DNA from: Pseudophaeobacter leonis
Lineage (GTDB): Bacteria; Pseudomonadota; Alphaproteobacteria; Rhodobacterales; Rhodobacteraceae
Reading direction: 5' to 3'
Length of the DNA: 64,000 nt
Assembly: GCF_002087335.1 (NCBI RefSeq)
Contig: NZ_MWVJ01000020.1
Span: 1 to 64,000 of the forward strand
A model generated the notes under the pieces. The model was given only the letters and a program-made list of their open reading frames with translations. It did no database searches and had not been told where the DNA came from. Shown piece by piece: positions 7,753 through 17,288 of this stretch (position 1 is its first letter; every line of letters starts with the position of its first letter). The position numbers and the translations under genes are program-made.

Positions 7753-9162
7753 ATGTTTTGGGTCGTGATCAGTTCTATTGCTGTTGTCTCAATGTGGACG
7801 GCTGCGGCCGTCTCAGCGCTGAATGCCGCCCGCACTGCGCGCACGCCGCAAGGGGCCATTGGCTGGGTCGTGTTTTTGCTCTCCGTGCCTTTGATCGCCC
7901 TGCCCGCCTATCTGATTTTCGGCCAGTTCCGCTTTAAAGGCTACCACCGCGCCCGGGTTGATCTTTTCTCGCTCATTGGCGCGCAAACCGATATGCAAGA
8001 GAGCCGTGATCGCGCGCAGCAGCGGATTAATCCCGCCCCTTTTGAGGCTATCTCGGGACTGTCTTTGTGTCGCGGCAACCATTGCACCCTGTTGATTGAT
8101 GGACCAGACACCTTTGATGCCGTCCTTGAAGCCATTGATAATGCGTCTGAATATATACTTTTTCAGTTCTATATTGTCCGTAGCGATCATTTGGGTACGC
8201 GGCTGCAAGAGCACCTTATCCAGGCTGCGCGGCGTGGTGTGACCATATGGTTCATGAACGATGCGATCGGCAGTCACGGATTGCCCAAGACCTACCTTGC
8301 CGCCCTTGAGGCCGCCGGGATAAATCTGGTGGACCCGAAAACCAGCCGTGGTCCAAAGTACAGGTTTCACATCAATTTTCGCAATCATCGCAAGACACTG
8401 GTTGTCGACGGGCATGTCGGATTTACCGGTGGTCTGAATATTGGCGATGAATACCTTGGGCTGGACCCCAAATTCGGCCCTTGGCGCGACACCCACCTGC
8501 GGCTGCAGGGGCCGTCTGTGCAACAATTGCAACTTTCCTTTGCTGAAGACTGGCAATGGCAAACGGAAGAGCCGATCTGGGAGCTGTTGAACTGGACGCC
8601 CTCTCCAGCCGTGGCGAACCAATCTGTGTTGATCGCGGCAACCGGGCCTGGCGATCAAACCGCAAATGGTTCAATGTTATATTTTTCAGCAATTACAGCG
8701 AGTAAGGAAAGGTTGTGGGTTGCCTCCCCCTATTTTGTTCCGGATCTGGATGTTGTTGCGGCCCTCAAACATGCAGCCCTGCGGGGCGTTGATGTGCGGA
8801 TACTTTTGTCCAATAGTATAGATCACTACCTGCCGTGGCTCGCCGCGTTTTCCTATTTTGATGACCTGCGCAAAGCCGGCGTCCGCATCTATCGCTACTC
8901 TGAGGGCTTTATGCACCAAAAGGTGTTTCTGATAGACGATGCGGTTGCAGGCGTAGGGACAACAAACCTGGACAATCGCTCCTTTCGGCTAAATTTTGAA
9001 ACCATGGCGGTGATGTTCGACCCCGTGATGGCGCAGCAGCTAAAAAGCGTTCTGGAGCAGGATTTTGCAAATTCTGTAGAAGAGACGAAGCTTCTGGACG
9101 CGCAAAACTGGAAAATCCGCCTTCTGTCGCCGATTGCCCGTCTTTTTGCCCCCATTCTATAG
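7753..9162 (+). CDS. cls: Cardiolipin synthase (phospholipase D family)
   Basis: A 469-residue membrane enzyme that condenses two phosphatidylglycerol molecules (or PG with another donor) into cardiolipin. Two N-terminal membrane segments (about 3-20 and 36-58, with GWVVFLLSVPLIALPAYLIF) are followed by two PLD domains. Their HKD motifs are NHRKTLVVDGHVGFTGGLN (about 215-233) and MHQKVFLIDDAVAGVGTTN (about 390-408), both complete. GGGAGAG lies just before the ATG. It stands alone on the plus strand; a block of 11-bp repeats follows its stop before the next operon. Confidence 0.9.
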   Translation: MFWVVISSIAVVSMWTAAAVSALNAARTARTPQGAIGWVVFLLSVPLIALPAYLIFGQFRFKGYHRARVDLFSLIGAQTDMQESRDRAQQRINPAPFEAISGLSLCRGNHCTLLIDGPDTFDAVLEAIDNASEYILFQFYIVRSDHLGTRLQEHLIQAARRGVTIWFMNDAIGSHGLPKTYLAALEAAGINLVDPKTSRGPKYRFHINFRNHRKTLVVDGHVGFTGGLNIGDEYLGLDPKFGPWRDTHLRLQGPSVQQLQLSFAEDWQWQTEEPIWELLNWTPSPAVANQSVLIAATGPGDQTANGSMLYFSAITASKERLWVASPYFVPDLDVVAALKHAALRGVDVRILLSNSIDHYLPWLAAFSYFDDLRKAGVRIYRYSEGFMHQKVFLIDDAVAGVGTTNLDNRSFRLNFETMAVMFDPVMAQQLKSVLEQDFANSVEETKLLDAQNWKIRLLSPIARLFAPIL

Positions 9163-9185
9163 CTGCTTTTACGGCTAATCCCCCC

Positions 9186-9251
9186 GGCACCAAACTGGCA
9201 CCCAACAGGCGCTAAACAGGCAGCAAACCGGCACCAAACAGGCTTCAAACC
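9186..9251. repeat. 11-bp tandem repeat, six copies
   Basis: Six consecutive 11-bp units with no spacers: GGCACCAAACT, GGCACCCAACA, GGCGCTAAACA, GGCAGCAAACC, GGCACCAAACA, GGCTTCAAACC. The block starts 24 bases after the cls stop and ends about 100 bases before the ABC ATPase gene. The period is close to one DNA helical turn. The same core, GGCACCAAA, recurs in an 11-bp array at 34936. Confidence 0.9.
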
Positions 9252-9349
9252 GCGCCGTGGTCTGGACACTCTGCTCTCAGCGGTATTGACTGACACCGGG
9301 CTGAGTGCGGTGCGTTTCGCGCGGCACACCGTTAAAATTGAGGGCCAAA

Positions 9350-10006
9350 ATGGTTCTAGAAGTCACAGAGGTCACCAAGACGATCCCGGGCAGTGATCTT
9401 GAGAAACCTATTCTCGACCGGGTTTCCCTCAGTCTCAGTGCCGGAAAAACGCTTGCTCTCACAGGAGAGAGCGGCTCCGGCAAGAGCACCCTGTTGCATC
9501 TTGTTGGCGCTTTGGATGAGTTTGACAGCGGTGAAATCCACCTGGATGGCGCGGCACTTAGCGGTCTGAATGAAGCCAGGTGTGCGGCCCTGCGTCGATC
9601 AAAGGTTTCTATTGTATTTCAGCAGTTTAACATCGTTCCCTCACTGAATGTCACGTCCAATATTTCGCTGCAAGCCAAACTGGCAGAGCGTCACGATGCC
9701 GAATGGGAGGCCTATCTCGCTTCTCGTCTTGGCCTGAACGACCTGCTCAATCGCTTCCCCGAACAGCTTTCGGGTGGCCCGCAGCAGAGGGTCGCCATTG
9801 CACGTGCACTCGCCGTGCGACCAAAACTGCTGCTGGCTGATGAGCCCACAGGCAGTCTGGATGAAGAAACTGGCGAGGCCGTTTTGTCGCTCATGCTCGA
9901 CCTGGTCAGGGAAACACAGTGTGCATTGTTTCTCGTCACCCATTCGGAACCTCTGGCGTCCTGTCTCGACCGCAGGCTTCATCTGAGCGGCGGAAACCTG
10001 TCGTGA
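9350..10006 (+). CDS. ABC transporter ATP-binding protein (LolD/MacB/AttE-like)
   Basis: A 218-residue ATPase of the MacB/LolD class, which powers FtsX-type permeases that act on periplasmic or lipoprotein substrates without transporting through the membrane. It has Walker A GESGSGKST, Q-loop IVFQQFNIVPSL, signature LSGGPQQR (Pro where Gln is usual), Walker B LLLADEPTGSLD and the switch His in LVTHS. I chose the ATG at 9350, which follows GAGGG by 6 bases; earlier in-frame starts add unrelated sequence. Its stop overlaps the GTG of the permease (GTGA). With the permease and secreted lipocalin-like gene it forms an AttEFGH-type set. Confidence 0.9.
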   Translation: MVLEVTEVTKTIPGSDLEKPILDRVSLSLSAGKTLALTGESGSGKSTLLHLVGALDEFDSGEIHLDGAALSGLNEARCAALRRSKVSIVFQQFNIVPSLNVTSNISLQAKLAERHDAEWEAYLASRLGLNDLLNRFPEQLSGGPQQRVAIARALAVRPKLLLADEPTGSLDEETGEAVLSLMLDLVRETQCALFLVTHSEPLASCLDRRLHLSGGNLS

Positions 10007-12425
10007 AACGGGCTGCTCTTTTTGCGCTATTGTCCTATTGGCGGCATCATCTGTTTCAATTGGCCGCCCTCATCACCGGGCTGGCCCTGGCAACCGCTCT
10101 GTGGTCCGCAGTGCAGGCCATCAATGCCCAGGCCCGCACCAGCTATGCCAAGGCAGAGGTGTTTTTACAGCAGGCGGATCAGCCCAGCCTGATTTCAACG
10201 GCAACTGACCTGCGCGTTGCAGACTATGTTGCCCTCAAACGCGCCGGATGGCAGCTGTCACCGGTGCTGGAGGGGGAACTCAGTTTTGGGTCGCATAACA
10301 TTGATCTTATTGGGATTGATTTTCTGACGGCACCCCATATTCCAGGTCTCGCGCAGGCAAATCCCTCCAGTCCGGATGCCTCCTTGCTTAGTGACATGCT
10401 GGGATCTCCGGCGGGCTGATCATGCATCCGGAAACGGCCGCCAGCCTCGTTGATGCGGCCCCCACATTGGTGCTTCGCCGCTCAAAAACGCTGCCTATTG
10501 GCGTTGCTGTTGGCGACATCTCGGTCATCAGCCGCCTGCTTGAGAGGCCCGATACGCTCACGCGACTTGTCCTGCTGTCAGGCGTAGCCCCCAGCACCGC
10601 TGCGCTGGAAACCCTGCCCGGGCATATACAGCTGGATCGCAACACGACCACCCCGGCAGACCCCGGCAACCTGACCGAGAGCTTTCACCTTAACCTGACG
10701 GCGTTTGGGTTTTTGTCTTTTGCGGTTGGGCTTTTCATCGTTCAGGGCACGATTGGCCTCGCAATGGAACAGCGCCGTAGCCTGTTTCGCACCCTGCGCT
10801 GCCTTGGCGTGCCCTTGGCCACCTTGGCTGGCCTCCTGATGGCGGAGGTGACAATCATAGCAGTCCTGTCAGCCTGCATCGGATTGACTGTTGGCTATTT
10901 TCTGGCCGCAGCCCTGTTACCGGATGTCGCCGCCACCCTGTCCGGCCTTTACGGAGCACAAGTCTCCCAAAGCCTGTCGCTGCAGCCGCAATGGGCCCTC
11001 TCGGGGCTGGCGATGACCCTATTGGGCGCTGGCGTTGCAAGCGCGCAGTCCTTCCATAGCTTATGGAGACTGCCAATTCTGCAAGCGCCGTCTACCCGGG
11101 CCAGAGGTCAGCAGGTCGTCCAGAGTTTTGCGAGCTGGGCTTTTGCGGGAGCCGGGCTGATTGCGGGCGGGGTCCTGGCGCTTTTGCTGCAGGGCGGCCT
11201 CATGGGAGGGTTCCTCTTTTTAGGCGGCATAATGCTGGGCGTGGCGCTGACCTTGCCCTATTGTCTGTCGCATTTTCTGCGCCTGGGGCAAGGCATGTCC
11301 CGCCACCCGCTGATCCATTGGCTCTGGGCGGATGCGCGGGCGCAGCTTCCGGGCATGTCGCTGGCCTTGATGGCGCTCATGCTGGCGCTTGCGGCAAATA
11401 TTGGCGTCGGGACAATGGTTTCCAGCTTCAGGCTCACCTTTACCGAATGGATGGATCAACGTCTTTCTGCCGAGCTCTACGTCACGGCGCGCGATGACGC
11501 CCAAGGCGCGGCCCTGCAAAGCTGGCTAGAGACGCAGGAAGTGCGCGTCCTGCCGATCCGGTCCTATGATCTGCAGCGAGAGACCGGCCAGCTCAAAATC
11601 TACGGGGTGCGGGATGATCTAACCTATCGGCAAAACTGGCCAATGCTCACGGCACGGGCCAAGGCCTGGGATCTGGTTGCAAATGGCAGTGGCATCCTCA
11701 TCAGTGAGCAGTTCGCGCGGCGTGAGGGATTGGATATGGGCAACCATGTCACACTGCCACAAGGCTGGCCCACCGAGATTGTTGGGGTCTATTCCGACTA
11801 TGGCAATCCGCATGGGCAGGCCATCGTGTCACTTGCGGTGTTGCTGCAGCGGGCCCCCAATGTTGCAAACCTGCGTTTTGGCCTGCACCTCCCCAGTGAG
11901 GCGGTGCCAGACCTTATCAAAACACTGCACAAACGCTTTGACTTAAAACGAGAAAACCTTGTGGAGCAAGCTGTCGTAAAGCAAAGGTCAATGGCCATTT
12001 TTGACCAGACATTCCTGGTCACTGATACGCTGAAACTTCTGACCCTCGGGGTGGCAGGGTTTGCAATCTTCACCAGCCTGATTACCCTTTGGAACCAACG
12101 ATTGCCGCAGCTGGGCCCCATCTGGGCTATGGGCGTGAGCCGCAAAACACTGGCGCAAATCGACATCCTGCGCAGCCTGCTGATGGCCGGTCTCACGGCC
12201 CTGATCGCGTTGCCACTTGGCCTCGTGCTGTCCTGGGCTCTGTTGGTGGTGATCAATACTGAGGCCTTTGGCTGGCGCCTTCCGGTCTATCTGTTTCCGC
12301 TCGACTGGCTGCGTCTCATCGGGCTCGCCCTTTTGGCAGCCCTGTTTGCCGCCCTCATTCCGGCCTGGCGACTGTTTCGCCTGCAGCCAAATGAGTTGTT
12401 GAAGGTGTTTTCCAGTGAACGTTAG
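10003..12425 (+). CDS. FtsX-like ABC permease (AttF/AttG-like), frameshifted near 10415
   Basis: Two adjoining frames together give about 807 residues of an FtsX/MacB-type permease. The first (10003 to a TGA at 10417) carries an N-terminal membrane helix, LFQLAALITGLALATALW, and a periplasmic part. The second continues from about 10416 with the matching periplasmic domain, several membrane segments (AFGFLSFAVGLFIVQGTIGL, a central group, and a C-terminal trio ending IPAWRLFRLQPNELLKVF). One missing base in a G-run near 10413-10416 would restore a single frame through PAG-LIMHPE. The gene starts with a GTG overlapping the ATPase stop. Whether the shift is a real lesion or a read error cannot be decided from sequence; the rest of the gene is undamaged. 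Confidence 0.85.
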
Positions 12426-13467
12426 CCATATGCTTGTGGGTCTGTTTGTGGTGCTACCGCATCCTGTCTTTGCCCAGGGTTTTGCTGGGTTGGGAACTCA
12501 GGCCGAAGGCTTTGCAGAGCCGCGCGCGGGAGTGTCATTGCAATTCCCGCAAGACCACGGATCCCACCCTGATTTTCGCATTGAGTGGTGGTACTTAACC
12601 GCCAACCTTAAAGACGCGCACGGCACGCCCTATGGGGTGCAATGGACGCTGTTCAGAACCGCCCTTGCCCCCGGTGAGGCCGAAGGGTGGCAAAGCCCGC
12701 AGATCTGGATGGGGCACGCAGGGTTGACCAGTGCTGCGCAGCATTTTTCGGCGGAACGTCTCGCACGCGGTGGTATCGGCCACGCCGGGGGCGCAACAGA
12801 ACCGTTTCAGGCCTGGATTGATGACTGGGAGATGACCGGCGCCTCTGATCTGTCGCACCTGGATGTTTCGGCCCGTGGGCGTGATTTTTCCTACCAGCTG
12901 TCGGCCGACACGACCCAGCCATTGGTTTTGCAAGGCGATGCGTGGTATTCGGTGAAATCTGCGGCGGGTCAGGCCAGCTATTACTACTCGCAGCCCAACT
13001 ACCGTATCCGGGGCACAATCACCCTGCCCTCTGGGCCGGTAGCTGTCAGTGGCAATGGCTGGCTGGGTCGCGAATGGTCGAGCCAGCCGCTGTCGCAGGA
13101 TCAAACCGGATGGGATTGGTTTTCGTTGCGGTTTGACAGTGGCGATAAACTGATGGGCTTTGTCTTGCGGGGCGAAAACGGCGTTGCGGATTTCCGCTCT
13201 GGCACCTGGATTTCCGCCTCCGGGGAGGTAACGGCGCTGCCGCCCGGTGCCTTTCAGGCCCTGCCACTGGCGCAGGTGGATGTCGCAGAACGTAAGATCC
13301 CGGTCAAATGGGAGGTTCAGCTGCCAGAAAAAGAAGTTTCAGTTATTGTCGAGGCACTTAACCCGCAAAGCTGGATGGATGTTTCGTTCTCCTATTGGGA
13401 AGGTCCCGTCACGGTAAGCGGCAGCCATACCGGCACGGGCTACCTTGAGATGACAGGTTATGAATAA
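12415..13467 (+). CDS. Secreted lipocalin-like/CrtC-family hydrolase (AttH-like)
   Basis: A 350-residue exported protein. A short hydrophobic signal (MLVGLFVVLPHPVFAQG) precedes a double-lipocalin domain of the AttH/CrtC (hydroxyneurosporene synthase-like) family: FPQDHGSHPDFRIEWWYLTA, with the EWWY signature, QWTLFRTAL, and GREWSSQPL and WDWFSLRFD in the second half. The GTG at 12415 overlaps the permease end; an ATG at 12430 would give a shorter signal. Proteins of this family are encoded with an ABC ATPase and FtsX-like permeases in att-type clusters, and the same order is seen here. Substrate unknown. Confidence 0.85.
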   Translation: MNVSHMLVGLFVVLPHPVFAQGFAGLGTQAEGFAEPRAGVSLQFPQDHGSHPDFRIEWWYLTANLKDAHGTPYGVQWTLFRTALAPGEAEGWQSPQIWMGHAGLTSAAQHFSAERLARGGIGHAGGATEPFQAWIDDWEMTGASDLSHLDVSARGRDFSYQLSADTTQPLVLQGDAWYSVKSAAGQASYYYSQPNYRIRGTITLPSGPVAVSGNGWLGREWSSQPLSQDQTGWDWFSLRFDSGDKLMGFVLRGENGVADFRSGTWISASGEVTALPPGAFQALPLAQVDVAERKIPVKWEVQLPEKEVSVIVEALNPQSWMDVSFSYWEGPVTVSGSHTGTGYLEMTGYE

Positions 13468-13484
13468 GGACCGGCTATCAATAA

Positions 13485-13510
13485 AAAGGGACGCCAAATG
13501 GCGCCCCTTT
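13485..13510. terminator. Bidirectional terminator between the att-like and TRAP operons
   Basis: AAAGGG-a-CGCCA-aa-TGGCG-c-CCCTTT forms an eleven-pair stem with one mismatch. On the minus strand the arm is followed by TTTTTATT, so it ends the TRAP/usp transcript, and it also lies 18 bases after the lipocalin-like gene on the plus strand. Confidence 0.8.
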
Positions 13511-13533
13511 CCAAGTCGTTATCTGGGTGCAAA

Positions 13534-13965
13534 TCACCGCACAACAAACACCGAACAATCCGAATGCCGAATTACGCGCGCCGCGTTAGGGCCCAGCAGA
13601 TAGTCCTTTAAATCGGGCGTATGCGCACCAATCACAATGAGATCACTGCCCGCAGTTTTGGCCACGGCCAGGATCTCCTGATAGGCCGTGCCCGTGGCCA
13701 CGACATGACGAATGTCTGCGTTTCGCTCAGGGCCCAGAACCTCAACACAAAACTTATTGAGCCTCTCAGAGGTCTCTTCTATCGCCTTCTCATGATGATG
13801 GCGCTCAAAGAAGCCCGAAACCCAGCTCTCGCCAAAATCCGGCAGGACATTGAGCACATCAAGCTGGGCCCCATCGAGACTGGCAAGCCGTGCCGCCTGT
13901 TGCAGCACTTTTTTGTCGGTTGCCAGATCACTGAGATCAAGCGCACAGAGAACAGATTTTATCAT
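13534..13965 (-). CDS. Universal stress protein UspA family, coupled to the TRAP transporter
   Basis: A 143-residue single-domain Usp protein: IKSVLCALDLSDLA at the start, then VLNVLPDFG, LIVIGAHTPDLKDYLLGPNA and a C-terminal SDCSVFVVR. The ATP loop reads GAHTP..LLGPNA, so the classical G-x2-G part is altered while the later G-P/S-N-A part is kept. The ATG overlaps the TRAP stop (ATGA), meaning translational coupling. Usp proteins beside TRAP genes (as TeaD beside TeaABC) can regulate uptake, so a regulatory role here is inferred by analogy. Confidence 0.88.
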   Translation of the reverse strand: MIKSVLCALDLSDLATDKKVLQQAARLASLDGAQLDVLNVLPDFGESWVSGFFERHHHEKAIEETSERLNKFCVEVLGPERNADIRHVVATGTAYQEILAVAKTAGSDLIVIGAHTPDLKDYLLGPNAARVIRHSDCSVFVVR

Positions 13966-16900
13966 GCCGGTACTCCTTCTTCTTTGCGGGCTTCTTTGCG
14001 GGCACGGCTTCGTTGCATCAGAGCGATCAAGGCCAGCAATATAAGGGCCGGAATAAAGACCAGCTCTTTTGGCATCTGATCCGCAGGCGCAAGAATTGTT
14101 TTAACAAAAACAGGACTATCCCCGTAGAAGTCAAAGTTACCCAAATCCTGTTCGGCAGCTGTACCAAACCCGGGGGCGTCCAGATTCATCTGTGCGCCCT
14201 CAGGCAGCAGGACCAGGCCGGCCTGCTCTGCACGCGCCGCCCCATCCAGGCCCTCAGCGGCCTCAACAACAAAGGTTGTCGAGATGATTTGAGAGGTGTC
14301 GAAATCCGGCCCCTCAATGGTGAGGCGTAACTGCTGCCCCGTACCTGCCGCATCCAGTGCCTGCACCAATTCGATTGGCGCTACGGGATTGTAGGGTGGC
14401 ATGATCCGGTTCATGACAAAATCAGGCCGGAACAGCATAAAGGCCACCACGATCAACAAGACACTTTCGTACATACGACTGCGGGTGACGAAATAGCCCA
14501 TGGTGCCAGCCGTAAAGACAAGGATCGCTATGGTCGCAGAAACAAATACGACAAGCCCATGCAAAATCGCAGGGTTTATGTAAAGCCAAATGCCCTGTTT
14601 TTCGACACCCCACCCAAGGTCTATCAACAACAGATCTGTGTTGAAGATAAAGACAAAGGGCAAAGCCACTGTTCTGAGTGAGTAAAAGAACGCGACAAAG
14701 CCGGTGCGAATGGCATCGCCTCCCGAGACAGCGGCCGCTGCAAAGCTGGCAAGTCCAACAGGCGGTGTCACATCGGCCATGATGCCAAAGTAAAACACAA
14801 ACAGATGCACCGCGATCAAAGGCACAATCAGACCCGATTGGGCGCCCAGTTCGACAACCACCCCGGCCATCAGCGAGCTGACAACAATGTAGTTGGCTGT
14901 GGTGGGCAGGCCCATGCCAAGAACCAGCGACAACAGACCAACGCAGATCAGCACAAAGACCAGAATGGTGCCTGTCATGTCCGCGGCACGCTCGGCCACA
15001 GTGCCTTCAAAGCTGGTAATACCAAGCAGATCGGTCAGCGGGCTGATGACATGCACCGCAAGCGCGCTAAGATAGGTCAACCCATAGGCCATGGTCTCTA
15101 CCAGATCCGCCATCACCTGCCCGACACCTGTCAGGGTGACCGTGCCGACAATCACGCCGGCGGTGGCGGTTGCAAGCGCGATACCAATCATGTTGCGCGA
15201 GCCGTCAATCATGCCATGCCACAGATCGCTGGCACCTTCAGCAAAGGTCTCCAACAGATTGCTCTGGCCGCGAAAAATCGCCTTTAGCGGCTTCTGCGTC
15301 AGCAGGATGATGAAGAGCAGCGCTGCTGCCCAAAAGGCCGAGAGACCCGGTGACTTTTTCTCGATCATCAGGAAGTAGACCAGGACCACAATCGGCAGCA
15401 TATAGTGCAGACCGGCCTTGTAGATCTTGGCGACATCCGGAAGCTCGATCTCTTCGGCATTGGGGTCATCCGGTTCAAGATCCGGAGTTTTGGCCGCAAG
15501 GGAAATCAAGGCGACATAGATGACAAAAATGGCGCCAAACAGCAAAAGCCCGGCGACGCTGGGAGCCCAGCGAGAGGCGGCGTCCACCGGAAACTGCGTG
15601 CCATAGCAAAGGCCTGCAAAAACCGCAAAGAAACTGGCCATACCAACAATGGTGCGCGCCATGTGGACTTCACGATTGCCAAGGGTCGGCATGTTCCGCT
15701 TCACCGCCTCGAGGTGCACAATGTAGACCAAGGCAACATAAGAGATGGCCGCCGGAAGCAGCGCGTGGGTGATCACCTCGACGTAGGAAATACCAACGTA
15801 TGCCACCATCAAAAAGGCCGCAGCCCCCATCACCGGTGGCATGATCTGCCCGTTGACCGAGCTGGCAACCTCAACGGCGCCGGCCTGTTCCGATGAAAAG
15901 CCAACCCGCTTCATCAGCGGAATGGTAAAGGTGCCGGTGGTGACCACATTGGCAATGGAGGATCCAGAAATCAGACCCGTCGCAGCAGAGCCAACAACTG
16001 CCGCTTTGGCCGGGCCACCACGCAGGTGACCAAGGGCACCAAAGGCCATTTTGATAAAGTAGTTGCCAGATCCGGCCTTATCAAGAAGGGCGCCGAAGAG
16101 TACGAAAAGAAACACAAATTTGGTCGAAACCCCAAGAGCGATACCAAAGACCCCCTCAGAGGTGATCCACATATGGCTCATGGCTTTTTTCAGGCTGGCG
16201 CCTTTCCAGCGGATGACTTCAGGCACCACATCAGAGGCGCCAAAAAACACATAGGCGAGAAAGATCGTGGCGATAATCGCCATGGCAGGCCCAAGCGCGC
16301 GACGGGCTGCCTCGAACAGGATCAGCAGGCCGGCCAGCGCGTAGAATTTGTCGATGTCATCGGCAAGACCACCGCTGTCGACGATCTTTTGGTAGTTCAG
16401 GAAACCATAGACCGAGACAAATACCCCTGCGGCCGCCAAAGCCCAGTCCTGCACCGGCACAAAATGACGCTCGGGCGTAGACAACTGGCGTACATAGCCG
16501 AGAACGAACAGCAAAGCCGTCACCAGACCAAGCGCCAGCACCACCATCTGTAAGCCGGTGCTCCAGCTGCCAAATAGATACTGCCCCAGCAGTGCAAAAC
16601 CACTGTAAGACAGCAAAAGGATGGCAATGAAGACGCCAACCGCGCTCACGATCCGCTCAAACGGCGTAGCAACGCCTGTCCCATTCAAAAAAGTAGGCGC
16701 CACCAGCGCCAGCGCTATGAGCGCGCCAACCACGACAGCCACATTCATGGAGATCTCAGGCGACAGCGTCACCATCAGCGCCACCGTAAAGGCGCCCAGG
16801 CCAAGGACTGTGCCGAAATGCCCCAGCGCAAAAGACACCAGATTGCGGCTTTCGCGGCTCATCGCCGGATAGGCCATAAAGCCCAGCATCAGCGCAAAGG

Positions 16901-17123
16901 CGAGATGGATCAAACGTGAGTTGTTATTGACCGCACCGGGCAAAAGATAGTTTGCAAGGGGTGAGGCGAGAATGACTTGGAAAACCGACCAGCTTACAGC
17001 GATGATAGCGAGGGAAAGCCCAACAGCTCCAACCGGGTTACGCGCACCCGCGTCGGAGGAAGCAACCAGTTCCTGCAGTTCATCTTCGCTTAGCGGTCGA
17101 TTTCCCTGAACATCGGATGTCAT
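13962..17123 (-). CDS. TRAP transporter 4TM/12TM fused permease (TAXI type)
   Basis: A 1053-residue inner-membrane protein in which the small (DctQ-like) and large (DctM-like) TRAP subunits are fused. Many hydrophobic segments are visible; the large-subunit signatures include LLDKAGSGNYFIKMAFGALG, GPAKAAVVGSAATGLISGSS, MKRVGFSSEQAGAVEVASS, NGQIMPPVMGAAAF and a second copy LGMGLPTTANYIVVSSLMAG. Beyond the DctM region comes a soluble C-terminal domain (DUF3394-like, FDTSQIISTTFVVEAAEGLD) and a final membrane helix. It imports an organic substrate, probably a carboxylate, by sodium or proton coupling with the TAXI binding protein encoded just upstream. The last codons (RKEARKEEG) contain a 12-bp in-frame duplication. 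Confidence 0.93.
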   Translation of the reverse strand: MTSDVQGNRPLSEDELQELVASSDAGARNPVGAVGLSLAIIAVSWSVFQVILASPLANYLLPGAVNNNSRLIHLAFALMLGFMAYPAMSRESRNLVSFALGHFGTVLGLGAFTVALMVTLSPEISMNVAVVVGALIALALVAPTFLNGTGVATPFERIVSAVGVFIAILLLSYSGFALLGQYLFGSWSTGLQMVVLALGLVTALLFVLGYVRQLSTPERHFVPVQDWALAAAGVFVSVYGFLNYQKIVDSGGLADDIDKFYALAGLLILFEAARRALGPAMAIIATIFLAYVFFGASDVVPEVIRWKGASLKKAMSHMWITSEGVFGIALGVSTKFVFLFVLFGALLDKAGSGNYFIKMAFGALGHLRGGPAKAAVVGSAATGLISGSSIANVVTTGTFTIPLMKRVGFSSEQAGAVEVASSVNGQIMPPVMGAAAFLMVAYVGISYVEVITHALLPAAISYVALVYIVHLEAVKRNMPTLGNREVHMARTIVGMASFFAVFAGLCYGTQFPVDAASRWAPSVAGLLLFGAIFVIYVALISLAAKTPDLEPDDPNAEEIELPDVAKIYKAGLHYMLPIVVLVYFLMIEKKSPGLSAFWAAALLFIILLTQKPLKAIFRGQSNLLETFAEGASDLWHGMIDGSRNMIGIALATATAGVIVGTVTLTGVGQVMADLVETMAYGLTYLSALAVHVISPLTDLLGITSFEGTVAERAADMTGTILVFVLICVGLLSLVLGMGLPTTANYIVVSSLMAGVVVELGAQSGLIVPLIAVHLFVFYFGIMADVTPPVGLASFAAAAVSGGDAIRTGFVAFFYSLRTVALPFVFIFNTDLLLIDLGWGVEKQGIWLYINPAILHGLVVFVSATIAILVFTAGTMGYFVTRSRMYESVLLIVVAFMLFRPDFVMNRIMPPYNPVAPIELVQALDAAGTGQQLRLTIEGPDFDTSQIISTTFVVEAAEGLDGAARAEQAGLVLLPEGAQMNLDAPGFGTAAEQDLGNFDFYGDSPVFVKTILAPADQMPKELVFIPALILLALIALMQRSRARKEARKEEGVPA
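13979..14002. repeat. 12-bp tandem duplication inside the TRAP gene
   Basis: CTTCTTTGCGGG occurs twice without spacer. It keeps frame and adds four residues to the cytoplasmic end of the TRAP permease (…ARKEARKEEG). Confidence 0.8.
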
Positions 17124-17246
17124 GGATAATCTCCCTTACAGATCGGCTCCGTCGTTAAAAGAGGATAGCCTCTGTTGCGGACCGTCTCTGTCTATTTTTG
17201 TTTTTGGGGCCAACCCTTTGGCAACTGGAGTGGGGCGGCAAACGCA

Positions 17247-17270
17247 GTGGGGCACGAAATCGCGCCCCAC
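17247..17270 (-). other. Hairpin between the TAXI binding-protein gene and the TRAP permease gene
   Basis: GTGGGGC and GCCCCAC form a perfect seven-pair stem with a ten-base loop, 19 bases past the binding-protein stop and before the permease gene in the same operon. Such intercistronic hairpins often let more binding protein than permease be made; that effect is inference. Confidence 0.6.
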
Positions 17271-17288
17271 CCTTTGTTGTTTTAGGTT

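Noticed and set aside
9186..9251. CRISPR array
   Set aside because: The units abut without spacers and are 11 bp long; no cas genes are in the window. The same holds for the arrays at 18967 and 53788.
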